64,000 nucleotides of DNA, taken from the NCBI GenBank assembly GCA_020226215.1, contig CM035234.1, positions 19,184,691 to 19,248,690 of the forward strand, given 5' to 3'. This stretch comes from Sindora glabra (Eukaryota; Streptophyta; Magnoliopsida; Fabales; Fabaceae). Under the pieces are notes generated by a model. The model saw nothing but the letters and a program-made list of their open reading frames with translations, was not told where the DNA came from and did no database searches. Position 1 is the first letter of the stretch, and each line of letters opens with the position of its first letter. Both the position numbers and the translations under genes were made by a program. Below, piece by piece: positions 1 to 14,409 of the stretch.

Positions 1-440
1 ATCATAAGCACACATCTTTAAACCAAAAAAAAAAAAAAAGGAAACTTGCAAACCACACACTTTTTTTTTCCCTTTTTTCCCCCTTTTTTTGTCATACAAA
101 CAACACTTAAAACAATGCAGGTAGAGTAAAACACGTCAACCTTTCTCTGTTACAATCCATGTCTTTCCAAACATTCTCATCATTCATCTTCCTCGTCTGC
201 TTTCCGCTGTAAGCCTACACAAAATCAAATAATGGTGAAATGGAGGTGATGGAGAAACATAATATGTATCTTTCAAAAGTGAAAATAGAGTACAGACTTT
301 AATAAGCATATTAAGTTAAGAACAATGGATTTTTCTGCCAATTTAAAAAACAAAGTGAATCTATTCTCAATTCTGCATTTGTTGTGAATCCTCCAATTCA
401 GACCCAACCTTTATGATTTTAAGGTGAAAAACAAAGGCTT

Positions 441-1023
441 TGTTTAATGTAATAAATAAGTTACCTTATAATTTATTAACTCAGTCAATATGTTATGAGT
501 TAACATTTAGAGATGTTTAGTATACTAATTTATTGAAAAAAATAAATTCTAATTTAATAAGTTACTTTGGATAACTTATAATTAATAGTTTATAATTTAT
601 CAATTTGTTTTTCAAATTTATCCTTCTTTCTTCAATTAATTAACATTTTATGTCCTTAGTTATATTTTAAATAATTATATTCTTATTTTAAATAGTAAAT
701 AAATAATAAGTATATAAATTTGTAATGACTAGAATAAAATTAATTAAATTTTAAATAATTATTTTTATTTTAAAAATATTTATTTTGTCAATATAAATTG
801 ATCTCAAAATAAATAAATATTAATTTAATTCATATATATATTTATATTAACATATTTTTTTATGTCATTTTACATTTTTTGACTAGTTGGACAACTAATT
901 TTACTTAATACTTTTAATGCAATCAACTATCTTATTAACAATTAACTATAAGCTAATTTATCAATTATTAAGTAAGAATATTAGATATAAATTAACTTAT
1001 TAGTTATTTGTACAAAACATCAC
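441..1023. mobile_element. MITE-like insertion flanked by 9-bp direct repeat
   Basis: CAAAGGCTT occurs at 432-440 and again at 1024-1032, bracketing 583 bp of AT-rich DNA. The ends are imperfectly inverted: the left begins TGTTTAATGTAATAAATAAG and the right end read in reverse complement contains TGTTTTGTACAAATAACTAA. An 8-9 bp target duplication with terminal inverted repeats fits a non-autonomous hAT-type element. Confidence 0.55.
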
Positions 1024-3753
1024 CAAAGGCTTACTTGATTGCAATTTGAGTTAGAGATCTTTCTAATTGAGAAAATAGGATTGGATGGATAAATAACTAC
1101 TACTATAAATATTTTTTTTTTTAAAAAATACTTTGACCACCTTTGAAATATTTAAAATATATATGGATCTCCTTCCATTTTCAAAACCTATTCAGACTTC
1201 TTTTAAATGACCAATTTTTACTAATTTTTCCCGCAATTTAAAATTTTCTATCCATCAATCCGTATGTCCTCCATTTATACATGGTTAAGTGAAAATTCTT
1301 ACGAAAAAATTATCAACTTTCGCTTGATTTCATCATGTAGATCATATCCTAAATTTCATTATATAAACATATGGTCTATTTTTAAAAATATTTTTGACCT
1401 GTCTTTTATTTGCATTATATATTTTATACTTCTTTTTTAATCAAATTTTTTAACACATGAATTAATCTAAAATGAATATCATATATTTTAATATAAAATT
1501 GTTTTTCAATTATTACAAAAAAACTGAGTAATCAAAAGCAAAATATAATGTATTTTAATATCAAAATCATTTTTCAGTTATCAAAAAATTATTTTTATTA
1601 ATAAAAAATATAACACATTTTATTATAAATATAATTTTTCCATTATTACCAAAAATATTATTTCATTAATGAAAAAGAATATTATAATAAATTTTAATAT
1701 GAAAATCATTTTTCATTACCACAAAAAAATCATTAATTAATTGATCAAAAATAAAATATAATGTACTCAGTTTATTGTGTATAATAAAAAATTAAAAGCT
1801 ATATGCACTTCAAATTAAAAAAAAATTAGAAAAGAAAATTTTAACATGAAAGAAAATTTTCTATTAATTAGAACAATGTTATTTAAAAAAAATTGGAGTG
1901 AGTTCCTTTTCTTTAAGAACATTTTAATCATTAAAAATAATATCATTTTAAAATGCTATTTTAAACAGAATTTTAGCATCTTAAAGTAATATGCCTAACC
2001 GAGTGATCTTAAATGGAGTAATATGTAGATTTTAAAAATAGAGAGGAAATCTGCTTATAATGGTTGTAAATGACATTTTTTACTTTATAATATTTTACTA
2101 GGCTTTTGGCCTAAGTGTTTGCATGATTGCTTATTATTTTTCTATTATAATCATAGAAATAACATGTATCTAAAAAAGAAATTGAAATTTAATTTATCAT
2201 GCATATTTTAAAATTACACTATATATTCAATTTTGTAAATAATAAATTTTCATTTTTTTCTTAAATTTAGAGTGAGTTATAAAGTCTTGACAAAATTTTA
2301 ATTACTATATATTTAATTCAAAATATAGAATTTAAAAGTTGATATAAAATATTGATAAAATTTGAATAAAAATTTTATTTTAATCTTCAAATATGTTTTT
2401 GAAATAGAATAAGTAATTGATTAATTCAACTAATCTAACTTATTTTAAGGAATTATAAAAATAAATATATCATATTATATTGGTATTATTTAGTGATATT
2501 AGTATATGAATTAAAAATAATAAGAATAGAAATAAAAATAAAAAAGCATGTAATAGAGAAAACAAAAAAAAAAAAGAAATAGTGCAGAAATCGTAATGTA
2601 ATAAGAGTTAAAAATAGAATATGCAAGTAAATTTAAATTTTAACTTATGTAAAATATATTTATAATATTTTATATTATATCTATATTATTCAATGATAGT
2701 AACCTTTGAATTATAAATAACATCAGAAAATATGAGAAATAAAAAAAATACAATAGAGTATGATCTATAAGTCATTGTTAAAAATTATTATTAAAAAACT
2801 ATCAAGTAAACTTCAATAATAAATTTGATTCTAATTTTCAAAATTAATACTTTTATATTAAGACGTAAATTTATTTAAAATAATTTTAAAAATAAAATAT
2901 ATCATATTACATATATTATTTATTGATATTATTATTTGAATTATAAATAACAAGTGTTGGAATGAAAAATAAAAAATTTAATGGAACAATTAAAAAAGAA
3001 AGAGAAAACTGAAAAAAAGAAAAGAAAAGAAAAGAAACGGCCCGGGGGAGTTGTGGCAGAAGGAAAAAGATGGAAGAAGATAAAAAGGGGAAAAAATGTA
3101 AATGGAGAGGGTTCAGACGGGAAAAGAATTAGTGGAAGAGTGGCGTGTGTTCAAGAAGGGCATGCTAAATTAGAGCTTAATCGATTATGATACTCACATT
3201 ATGAAGCAAATCATGGGGTGTTACTGCCAAGAGCTCTGCATCTTAGAAATTGACAATGACTTCCTGCAACAGTTATTTCAACAAGTCAATATACATTGAA
3301 AATTTAAAATTTCCTAAGAAGTAAAAAATACTAAGCTGACCAATTGCACTTCATATCTCATTTTAAAGTTTTCTAGAAAGCACAAAAAAGGGAGTCAGTG
3401 GCAAGCCTCCATGATTCTATTAATGGGTAAACAAATTTGTTTTTGGTATGCATACAAATTAAATCACATATAAGAGACGTATGCTTTATAATATATGAAT
3501 ATGCTTGAACTCACAAGATATTTAGGATACAGAATATTTAACTTTGGGATAGGACATAGATTATGCTTTGCACATAGAGTGGAAGAAAGATTTAAATTGC
3601 AGTTGTATGGCAGAAAAAAAATGAAGACAATTGTGGGGTATTGCAGCTCTGAAATGCTGTTATGACTCCGCCGTAGTTGCGACATTGTGATGCAGTTTGC
3701 AATTCAAATATTTGGGCAGAACTGACAGCCTATGGTTGTAATATATAAATGCA

Positions 3754-3759
3754 TTTATT
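3754..3759 (-). terminator. Candidate polyadenylation signal AATAAA for the NLR
   Basis: AATAAA occurs on the minus strand 21 bases past the predicted stop codon, in AT-rich sequence. It is close to the stop, so a later signal may be the one used; AT-rich flanks produce many chance matches. Confidence 0.3.
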
Positions 3760-3779
3760 TATAAAATATTGGGGGGTGT

Positions 3780-3797
3780 TTATACGCCCCTTACTTT
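3780..3797 (-). CDS. NLR exon 9: tiny terminal exon
   Basis: A strong pyrimidine tract (rc of about 3801-3835) ends in acceptor CAACCAG, followed by five codons KVRGV and TAA at 3782-3780. Together with the exon 8 donor this defines a 68-bp phase-0 intron (3798-3865), near the lower size limit for plants. The alternative is read-through to the stop at 3854-3856, changing only the last residues. Confidence 0.5.
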   Translation of the reverse strand, partial: KVRGV

Positions 3798-6700
3798 CTG
3801 GTTGAAATTGAAGTTGCAGAAACAGAGAAAACAAATGGGTAATATAATGAATATCACCGACTTACTTTTGCCTTGAATAATTTTTTCACTGTGGAGTTAA
3901 GATCGCCCTCCCAACGGACATCCTTTACTTCACCCCCAAAATAGCCAATCCTTTTTTCCAAGGAGACTTGAACAGCTGGCAACTGGGGCGCACTTACTAG
4001 CTTTTCAGAGAAAACTTTCATCTTTGAGCATTGAGCTATGATCACCTCTTGCAAACATGGGAATCTCAAAGTAGAATCCCCTGCGTAAAAGCTTCCTAAG
4101 TTTGGTAAGTTATTTAAAGATAACTTCGTGAGTTCCCCAAACACTATCTCTTCCGTGGATTCTTCCTCCTCTTTGGCCACTATTTCTCTCATTGATTTAC
4201 ATTTCTCAATGGACATCTTTCTAAGTTGCACCAAACTTTTGGCCGTTGAGGATGTGAAGAGATATCCCAATTTATGACAGATAGCGACACTCAACTCTTT
4301 TAGATTAGAGAAAGATACTGCAGATTGCACGATATTTGTCAAGGCAGAACAATTGCGTATTTCCAAACTTTCAAGATTTCCATTAAGCAAAACCAACCAG
4401 GAGTGCTCCAAACCTATGGAATTGAGCTTAGGTAAAGCCTCAAGACGTAGTCCTTTTAACTGTGCAAGCATTCTAATATACTCTTCTTTCAGTCCTTTGG
4501 ATGGGAATATCTCCTTGAAGTCACTGCAAGCCACTGCAATAATTTCCACGTTGGGTACCTTGTGAAGGAATCCATATTGCAATATATCTTCCTGATCAAT
4601 GACATTATGAAAGCAGTATAGTTGCAGGCACTTTATGCTGCTAAGGAAATTTGCTTGAAGTTCTTCATGCCATAAAGCCATAGTCTCTTTCTCATTAAGT
4701 GATACTTCCTCCAATTTGGGAGAAACCTATTAAGTAATATCAATACAGAAAAAGGGTCACAATAACATCTGCACCAATGATCAAACTTTCATTTAAGAGT
4801 AAATTACATCACTCACATCTAAGGTATGATGAAATTAATGAAACATCCTCTCTTTTTTTTGAAATTATAGGGCCCTCCTTTGATATTAGAGAATAAAAAA
4901 AAAATTTCCCCTCCTTTCATATTAGAGAATAAAGAAAATTTTTTCTATGTTCTATCTCAATACAGAAAACGTCTGCCTAAATTTAGAATGCCAATACCTA
5001 AAATTAAGGTAGTCTAAGATGTAAAAAGTAACTTTTACCTTTTCAACCAGGAAAACAGGTGGTGCAGTGATTGAAACACCAACTTGATCATCTGGGAGTG
5101 CTTGGTTGCCTCGGGTTTTTGAAGTGAACACCTCCAGTTTACCGCAATGATATACATTTAGAACTTTTAACACAGGGCACTTCAAATTAAGTCTCCCAGA
5201 GTAAAAGCAGTTGAGCTCTGGCAAATGATTCAGAGTCACTGTGGTCAAGTAAGGGAACTCAAATGTTTCAGTTGCTCCTGAAGATCTGTCCTCTTTCCCA
5301 AGAATTTCCACCAAAGCCCCACAGTTCTGTATTTTAAGTTTGAGAAGATGCTTTGCCATAGATGCTGCAGGAAACAGATATTGCAGACTATCACAGTCAT
5401 TGATCTTCACTTTCTGAAGTTTTTCAAAGCTCATAATCCTTTTAGGATTCTTATTCCATACAAACTCCAAATGTGGCAGCTGGTCTAAAATCAGTTTTTC
5501 CAAAGGAAAACCTTTTTCTTCAGTGTTCGACATCTCAATTCCATTTATATCGAATATTACTTTCACAGAACTGCAATTCCGTACTCGCAATTCTTTCAAT
5601 TTTTCGAAACAGGGGAGCAAATTAGATGGAATTACATCCGATAGAAATTCGCAATTCTCCACCACCAAAGTTGTTAACTTGGAAAAGCAGTTGTCTGGCA
5701 AGGGAGTTTCCCCAAGCCATAGTTCATGTAGTTCAGGATAGTTTGAGAGCTTCAAATTATACATATATGCAAACTGAAGCTGTGAAGCAAAGAAATTTAC
5801 TGTCAGAACTCAGAAGTGTGTCAAATCCCAAAGGTCACATCATGCACGTACTTTTTTTTTTTTGGGGATAATAAAGATACATTTTTCATTTCATACGTCG
5901 CGAATTGGTGCAAAACCATTTCCAGGAAAGAATTATGCCTAAAATTGTGGCACATGTACCATAATCGACTATCTTTGAGACATATTTTATAAATAATTGA
6001 TTATTTATTTATTTGGTTTATAACTTTTGATATACATGTTTTACTTTCATTTTATTTTTAAAGTATGTTATTTTAATAAATTATATATATTTTTTCGAAA
6101 TCTATTGTGAATAAAAAAATTGATACTTTATCCCACTAAATTTTTGAAATATTTTTCAATATTTATTGTTTATAAATCATGCAAATGTGTGACCATTTTT
6201 AAACTGTCATTTTAAAATTGGAATTTTTTTTGGAAAGTTTATTTTTTAATATTTCATTCAGAGTTAATCATTTTTTAAAATTTATTTCCTATAAAAAGCA
6301 TGCAAGAGGTAATATTTATATGAGAAGGGCATTTTACCCACAAGATCACGTATGATTCCTCCTTTTGGAACATATTTAAATGTTTTTTAAAATGTAAGAA
6401 ATATTTGAAATGAATAAGAGGAGATGGATAGACTCAAAATGAAGGACTTCACATTTGTGGAACCAAATTTTTATTTTTTTTTAATTTTAAATTTATGTCT
6501 ATCGCTAATGAAACATTTTAAGCTAAGAAGAAAAAAAGTGAAATATTAAACTGATAATGTCATTTTTCAAAATTTATATTTCATAAAAAAATCCTCAAAG
6601 TTATTTTTTTTAACTTCACTTTTTTAATTTTTGAAAGTTTGTTCTTTAGAAAAATGATTAAATTTCTATAGTTTATTAAGTAAAGCCTTTAAAAAATTTA

Positions 6701-9700
6701 GTAGGGTAACGTTGGACTTTCTTATCCACGTTAAATAATAATAATAAAGTTAAAAAGTGAAACGTGCATCAAAGTTATAGATTCAAAGAAATGAATCGAA
6801 GAAGCAAGAATAATCAATTGTTTGAAAATTGTGTCATAAAATTAGTCAAATATAGGATACATGGCATAATTATATGCATTGCTGGTATAAATACAGCTGC
6901 ACCAATAATGCATGAAATAAAAATTCATATGCATGTTAATTTTCTATTTTTATTGAAGTTTAAATTTGATTAGAACATAATTAAAGATTTTTCATGCCAG
7001 CAAGAAATTAAGAAACAAAGAAGTTTATGATAGCAATAGAAGTGATTAATCTACGCAGACATATAAGAAAGGAAGGAAAAATCTAAAATGGAAAAGAAGA
7101 TAAAATGTTAAAGAAATGTACTTGAGTCAAACATTTTAGTATGTGAGAGTATGTTTGAAGTATAAAGATTATTTTTCAAAGTCAGCGCAGATGAATTCTT
7201 ATGTCTTACCTTTTCATTGAACAACTTATGTACAGTGGCGTTAAGATCATCCGCCAAGGGAATATCACGTGAATATGAAACATGAATATCTCTCAAGAGC
7301 GGGGCCTCTATGATGCCGTTAGAGAAAGTCTTCATTCTGGGGCATTGGTATATATACAGGTCTTCCAAACATGGAAATTTCAAAGTGGAACTGCCCGAAT
7401 AAAAGCTTGCAAGGCTCGGTAAAGAATCTAGATCTATCAAACTGAGCTTCTCAAACATTATCTCATCCGGAGAATCTGATTCGTCTCTGTCTTCAGCCAC
7501 TACCTCTTTTATTGATTCACACCGGTAAATGCGAATTTTGTCAAGCTGCACTAAACTTCGGGCTGTTGAAGGTGTGAATAAATACACCATTCCATCACAT
7601 TCGTATATGTTCAACTCTTTTAGATTGGAGAAAGATGCCGAAGATTGTATTAATTTTGCTGAACAAGAACATCTACGAACCTCCAAGACTTGCAGATTTT
7701 CAAGGACTGGATCCATGGAGGAGTGCTCGGACCCGATGGAGTTGAGCCGAGGCAGATCATGCAATTTCAATTTTTTCAGCTTGGAAGGCATAGTAACTTG
7801 GTAATCATCCAGTATTTGAGAGAAGAATATTTGCTTGAATCCACTGCAAGCCACTATGAGTGTTTCTAAATTAGGTACCTTGTCAAGTATTTCAAAGGGC
7901 AAATGATCTGTTTCATTCACGTTGTGAAAGCACAGCAACCAAAGCTCCTTTAACTTTTGGATTTTTTCCTGAGATCCTCCACGCAATAACATGTTGATGT
8001 GTTTCTCATCTAGTGTAACTTTCCGCAGTAAAGGAAGAACCTGGGAAGCAAAATAAATGGAAAAGGTTGACTATTAATTAGACTCTATTCTTTTTTACTA
8101 TAAAAGACAAAAATAGATAGAAAAAGAAGTATAGACAAAGGCTTCTTTTATTAGTTAAAGAAAGACCGTTGGGTTTTATACGTACCTGTGGGAAAGTATG
8201 CAAACTTGCACATGAGCAATTAACAGAGATAACAGTAACTACTATATTCACCATTGCATAACCGAAATTAGGAATTTCTTAACGAAGAAATAAATTAAAA
8301 CATATTTTTACTTAATATTTCTCATTAATATAATGGATAGTAAAAGTAAAAAAATTTCAATCAACCATGTGATGATTAGGCTCTATTCCTGTTTATTTTT
8401 AAATTGAATTATATAAGTTCAAAATGCAATGTCTACATTAATCATCCCTTGATACATGTATTAGACAGATATAGTTGAGTTTTATATACACCAACTTCAA
8501 AATTTTAAAAATAAAATTTTAAACAATATAAAACATTACAAAACCAAAGAAGGTATTTAGAATTCAACAATCATCGTGCAATTAATTAAAATACATATTG
8601 AATTAAATATTTTTATGAATTTTTAAAGTAAGTATCGTTATACCATTAGATGTTGATTAATCACTTTATTTTATTTCACATAATTTCTATGTTTTATAAT
8701 ACAGATAAAAAATGAGTTGAAATTAGGCGTAAAAATATCATGTGCTAAAACAACATACATTAATAATTTAGTTAAATAGACAATGAATGTTAATATTAAT
8801 ATTTCATATAATTTAATATTTTTATACTAAGGTTTTAAATTTAGTGGGGACAAAAAGTGGCTATCGTGAAGTTGAATTGAACTTTTTGATTTTGTCTATA
8901 TATTTTATTACTACGAAGAATTAAACAAAATACATTTTGATTTATTTTTGACAATGAATAGGTAAATTTAAATTTTTAAATTTTTAATTCTAAATTTTTA
9001 AATTTAATAAGAATAAGGCCTCATTATCACAAAGTTGTCATTTAATTTTTTTTATTAATTGTATTAATGAGAAATATTAAACAAAATCAGTTCTGACAAA
9101 TGAATCATTGTCAAGTAAAAAATCGTGAGAAACATAATATGATACATAATTGAAAAAAAATTAAACATAACATATTCACGGTAGAATAGTGGTGCAGTTG
9201 CTACAAAAAGTCAAAAACAATAAAAGAAAATGAGTTACCCATGTTTCGACAGAAAAGGAAAATCGTTATCACGTGAGGGAAAAAAAACGATGGAATATTT
9301 TTTTTAAAGTAAAAAATAAAATAAAATCAAACACCTTTGTCTTCCTGAAGTATTTATACTATTTTGACATGTAATAATATTAACTTTTTAACTGAAACTC
9401 CTTCTCTAATGTAATTCCTCATGACTAGAGGACTACTGTCCTACAATTTAATTTATATACAAATACACAATTTTACATAAAAAAAAAGAGAGTGTTTTAT
9501 TCTTTAAGAGAGAGAGAGATTCCAACATAAAAATGTAGGGAAATAATCCTTCAATCATGATGAGCAAAATTAGAAAAGGAACTGTAATTGAAAAGTTTGA
9601 CGTCATTGCGTTTCATAACAATGAAAATACTTAATGGATATGGATATTTTGTTAAGAAATAAGATGTGTTGAGTACAGTTAAGTTAAACCCCAAAGTAGA

Positions 9701-12700
9701 TGTGGCCAAAAAATTTATGATAAAATTGACATAAAACTATCAAATCAACGGTTGGTGAAGTATTGGTTTAAATAATATTAAAATAAAGGTTTTACTTCAC
9801 AACGAACAGAAAATTCCAAATAAATCCTATGACTCCTATGAACAAATTCTTGTCATTTTCTAGAAGGTTTTTTATTTTTGCGTAAACGGCAGAGTAGTTA
9901 TAGAAATAAATTTCTGATGTCCGACCATTATATATTTAGACCGTCCGACCTAACGTAGATGAGAAATTAATTTAAATTGGGAAATAATGGTACCTTGCGC
10001 ATTTTATCTTCTTAGATTTGACAGAAATCTAACAAAAAGTTATCCTAGTTTTTTAGAACATGCGAGCATATTATATATGAAGATGCATATATTATATATA
10101 GGAACTATTCTATTTAGAATTTAAGTTTTTTTAGAACCGTGGAAGAAATGGTACCTCTTGAACTGAGAAAAGGGATGGGACCTCAACTGCGATGATTTGA
10201 TCCTCTGAAACAGCTTCCTCGTAGCTTTTGGCTTCTGATGTGAAAATCTTCAACTTTCCACATTCATGTACATACAATTTCTCCAAGATGGGGCATTTCA
10301 GATTAAATCTTCCACGATAAAAGCACTTCAGCTCTGGCAGTGCAGATAGCTCCAATTTGCCCAAACAAGGGAACCCAAATATTTCATCAATTGCTCCATC
10401 TGCTGCTGCATCTTCCTTTCCAACAATTTCCTCCAACTCTCCACAGTTTCTAATGCAAAGCTGTTCAAGTTTCAAAAGATTTTTGGCCACAGATTTTGGA
10501 AATAAAGTCTTAAGACGTTTACAACGATTGACAGACACGTCTTGCAGAAAGCGGAAGCTAATAAGCCCTTGATCCTTATTCCATACATGCTTCAAATTTG
10601 GCAGATCACATAACCACAGATATTTCAAACGGAAGGCTTGTCCACCCATTTTTGTTATTTTTGTGTCATAATTCATATCAAATATTACCTCCACCAGATT
10701 GCAATTTGATACTTCTAGACTTTGCAAGTTGTTGAAGTAAGGAAGCAAGTGAAAAGGGATCACACTTGATAGAAAATCACAATCAGTCACCAACAAAGTG
10801 GTCAACTTGCAGAAACAACCGTCGGGAATGTAGACTTGGCCATTCCATACTCGTTCAAGCTCGGGATATTGCAAAAGTCTCAAGGTATCTGTGTATTTTA
10901 ACGACACCTGTATATGCAAATAAATGTACCATTACATGTCAAATATATATATATATCGTATGTATCGATAATTTTCTGGTTTAAAGCAATTTTAATTCCT
11001 CAATTTAAAATAAATTACTCTAGTCCCATGCATATTTTATTGGCACAATTTTAGACCTCTTGTTTGAGTTTCATCAATTTTGATCCTCCTACTTGATTTC
11101 TATCGATTTATGCAATTTAAATGGTGCAATTGGTAAGCTTAGAAAACCAAGTTCTAATGTCAAAAACATTTCCACAAACAAAATAAAAGGAGGAAATAAA
11201 ATAAAGAAAAAATTGGAAATAAAATAAAATTTGTAAAATATTGTCACAGTATATTCTAGATCTAAAAAAATGTAGAGTCACAATCTACCTAAATATTTTC
11301 TAACAAAAATTGACAAAAATTAAATGAAAAGACCAAAATTGCATCAATTAAATATTTAATATTTAGAAGGACCATAATAGATAATTTTAAATTGAATAAC
11401 CAAAATGATACAATTTATATTTTAGGAGAACTCAAATTATATTTATTTTTTTTTCTACTTTGAAGCGTTACTTATCAAAAACATGTTAAGAAAAAAGGAT
11501 ATAAATCACATGAGAATAATAATTTGGTGAGGACATCAATGCGTACCATTTCCGTGGAAATTTTTCCAAACGTAGCATTCAAATCACATTCACAGAGCCA
11601 TTTCCCTTCATCTTCTGCATCTGTAAGGCTTACTTGTCGTAGAATTGGTGCAGTTGCAAGACTCTCAGAGAATTTTTTCATCTTCGGGCAACCTCTCACA
11701 ATCAATTTTTCCAAAACTGGGAAGTTAAGGTTATGGTTTTTGCAATTGCAAAAACTTGTCAGGTTTTGTAGGGATACAAGTTCTAGTGTCACCAGTTTCC
11801 TGAACACTATTTCATGTTTATCAACTCTTTCTTCTTCATTTCTCTCCTTTGCCACAATTTCCTTCATTGCATGACATTCAGTTACCTTCATTGTTGTGAG
11901 TTTAACCAAACTTTTTGCAACAGAGGATCCCATTAGGTTTAGCAGTCCCCTGCAGTAGCTTACTTCCAACGATTTTAAGTGAGTGAAAGATACTATGCAA
12001 GGCGCTAAACTTGTCAGACCGGTACACCCGGTTAAGGACAAGCGCTCAACCCTTTGAAGAACTGGATCGCGTTCAAATCCTATATTCTCGAGATGAATCC
12101 AATTTAAGATCAATTCCTTAATCTGTATCACAGTCCCAATTTTTTCGTGTGCAACGAGACTTCCACTTGGCAATAGCTCTTTCAAATGACCCTCGTCCAA
12201 TGATAGCCTCTCCAGATTAGGAATTCTGTGGAGAATTTTGTAGAGAATGTTATTAGACTGTAATGAATCAAGCTGAAGCTCTTTCAATCGGTGCAGTAGA
12301 TGACTGTCAACATAGTGATGTAGCCTTTCTGTTTCCTTCTGGCTTAACCTCATGTACTCTAAGTTGGAGATCACCTTAAAATCAAAGGTCGGAATATATT
12401 AGGATAAATGGTATAAAAGCCATTGCATATCTTAATCCTTCTGTGCATATATAAATAGAGGATTATGTTAAGTATCTTATACATTGAGCTGTGATTACCC
12501 CATAATTCTTATTTTAATAAAATGGCAATAAAAAATTAAAATTTTTTTTACCGATATTAAAAATATTTTTTATAAAAATAATAATTAATTAAATTTAATA
12601 AATAAATTTATAATATAAATATTATTAATTAAAATTATTTAATGGATTAAATAAATCGTTAACCTATTTTGATATATTTAATAAATTTATTAACTCAACA

Positions 12701-14339
12701 CGACACAATTCAATTTTATTTGGATTAGATCAAATTATCATTAATATTTGATACTACACAAACCCGACACACACGAACGGGAATTGCCACCCTTACTCAG
12801 CACTATCCTATTTCTTGATTTTATTATTATTTTAATTCTTCATTTTACTATTTACATATTTCATTTTCTTTTATACTAAGATAGCAACACTTGTATTTAA
12901 TCTACTCTCTCCTCTGCCGACACCAAAACACATGGCAACATTACTCAGAAATTTTTCCCCCTCCTTTCAAATCGTCTAACAGCACTAAGAATGGACTATT
13001 TTCCACACAGGGAAAAACAGAACCCCAAAGTTCCCTCTTCTTTCTTTCTTCGTGGGCAACGTGAGACGAACACCCTACCTACCGCTTCTCCATCTAGCAG
13101 CTTGCCGTTAATGCACCTCGTCGGCGAAAGCTGTCTGATCTCAGCTAGCCGCGGTGCTGGCTGCAAGTTCATCATCCAGCCACGGATTGCTCTGTTTCGG
13201 GCCTCACATGCAGGGCAGTTCAGCGGCTGGTCAGCCCACAGTTGAGCGGTCATCTTCCTTCTTTGATGGAGGGTAATAGCCCATATAGGCTTCCAATTGC
13301 ATTGAGAGTTTATTTTCCAGCTTAATGTGTCCGTAAAACCTCTATGGCGATGGGTTTAAATTTTTAATTTAGGACAGTTGCAAGCCGCCGAAATTGAATT
13401 TTTGGCAAAAGATTTCTTTATTTATAGTGCGGGGATCATGCTTGCAAGATATTGAGATTGAATTCTAGTTATTTTATATGAATGGTTGTCTTCAAATGCT
13501 GGAATTTCTTATTTCTTTGTTAATTTTAATTGAAAAGGAAAGTATTGATTATGAAAGAATGTTTATTGCCTGAGCTCATACCAAATTTGGGTTTTGGAAT
13601 TTTTTTTGTTTGGTTATTTATGAAGGATTTAAACATGAGAAATTATGACAATTGGATCCTGGAGAGTTAAATTAGAGAACTCAAGTGCACTTTGAAATTG
13701 ATGTGTATTGAGATTAAAATGGTAGAGGAATAGGGCAAGATTGAATTAATGAAGGAATATAAGGTGAAAAGGGGCATTGAATATTTGATTATAGAATATG
13801 ATATATATTGGTTCTATATGAACATTATCAATGGATCTTATCTAATCATTTCAGGAGTATTTAAATTATTATGTTGTATGTCTAAAATTTCATAACACTT
13901 TGATTTTTTTTTTTGGTGCAATAGTTGTTTTATGATAATGAGATTGAGTTACAAAGTGTTCAATGATGTTGAACCAGATTGTGAAAGGTAAATGATATTA
14001 GAGATTTTGGATCTCAAACTCATGGTTTCTTTTATCTTTTATTTTACAAGTTGATGATGAATGAAATATTTTGCAAGAAATATGGTTTTTTGCTAAATTT
14101 TTGTATGTAGAGTTTTTGAATAGAATGTTTTTAGTAGCTTATCATTAGGTTCTTATAACTCATTCTCTCTATTTCTATTTTATCCTAGGTTTTAGTGATG
14201 AATAAAGACACACTATAAACTATGTAATGACCTCACTCAAGAGCTTTATGGCATAATGGTTAGTTTAAAAGGATAGTTGGAATAGGATATCTATGCATGT
14301 AAATGTGTTTGCATCTGTATTTGTTTAGAAGGTATGTAT

Positions 14340-14409
<70 letters not shown>

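Larger units (their letters stand above)
1..3779. other. AT-rich 3' flank of the NLR, no gene seen
   Basis: Apart from the insertion at 441-1023 this is low-complexity AT-rich DNA. Positions 2230-2950 resemble units of the degenerate array at 33.4-36.1 kb (shared 'ttgatataaaatattgataaaa' style words). Positions 2960-3170 form a purine-rich, GC-richer patch with a Lys/Arg-rich open frame that looks compositional rather than coding. The first 100 bases contain A and T homopolymer runs. Confidence 0.5.

Noticed and set aside
2981..3190. 69-codon Lys/Arg-rich plus-strand frame
   Set aside because: Purine-rich low-complexity sequence explains the composition; no homology signature or gene context.
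12991..13253. Overlapping plus and minus open frames of about 85 codons in intron 3
   Set aside because: They exist because of high G+C in an LTR-like segment; neither product resembles a known domain.
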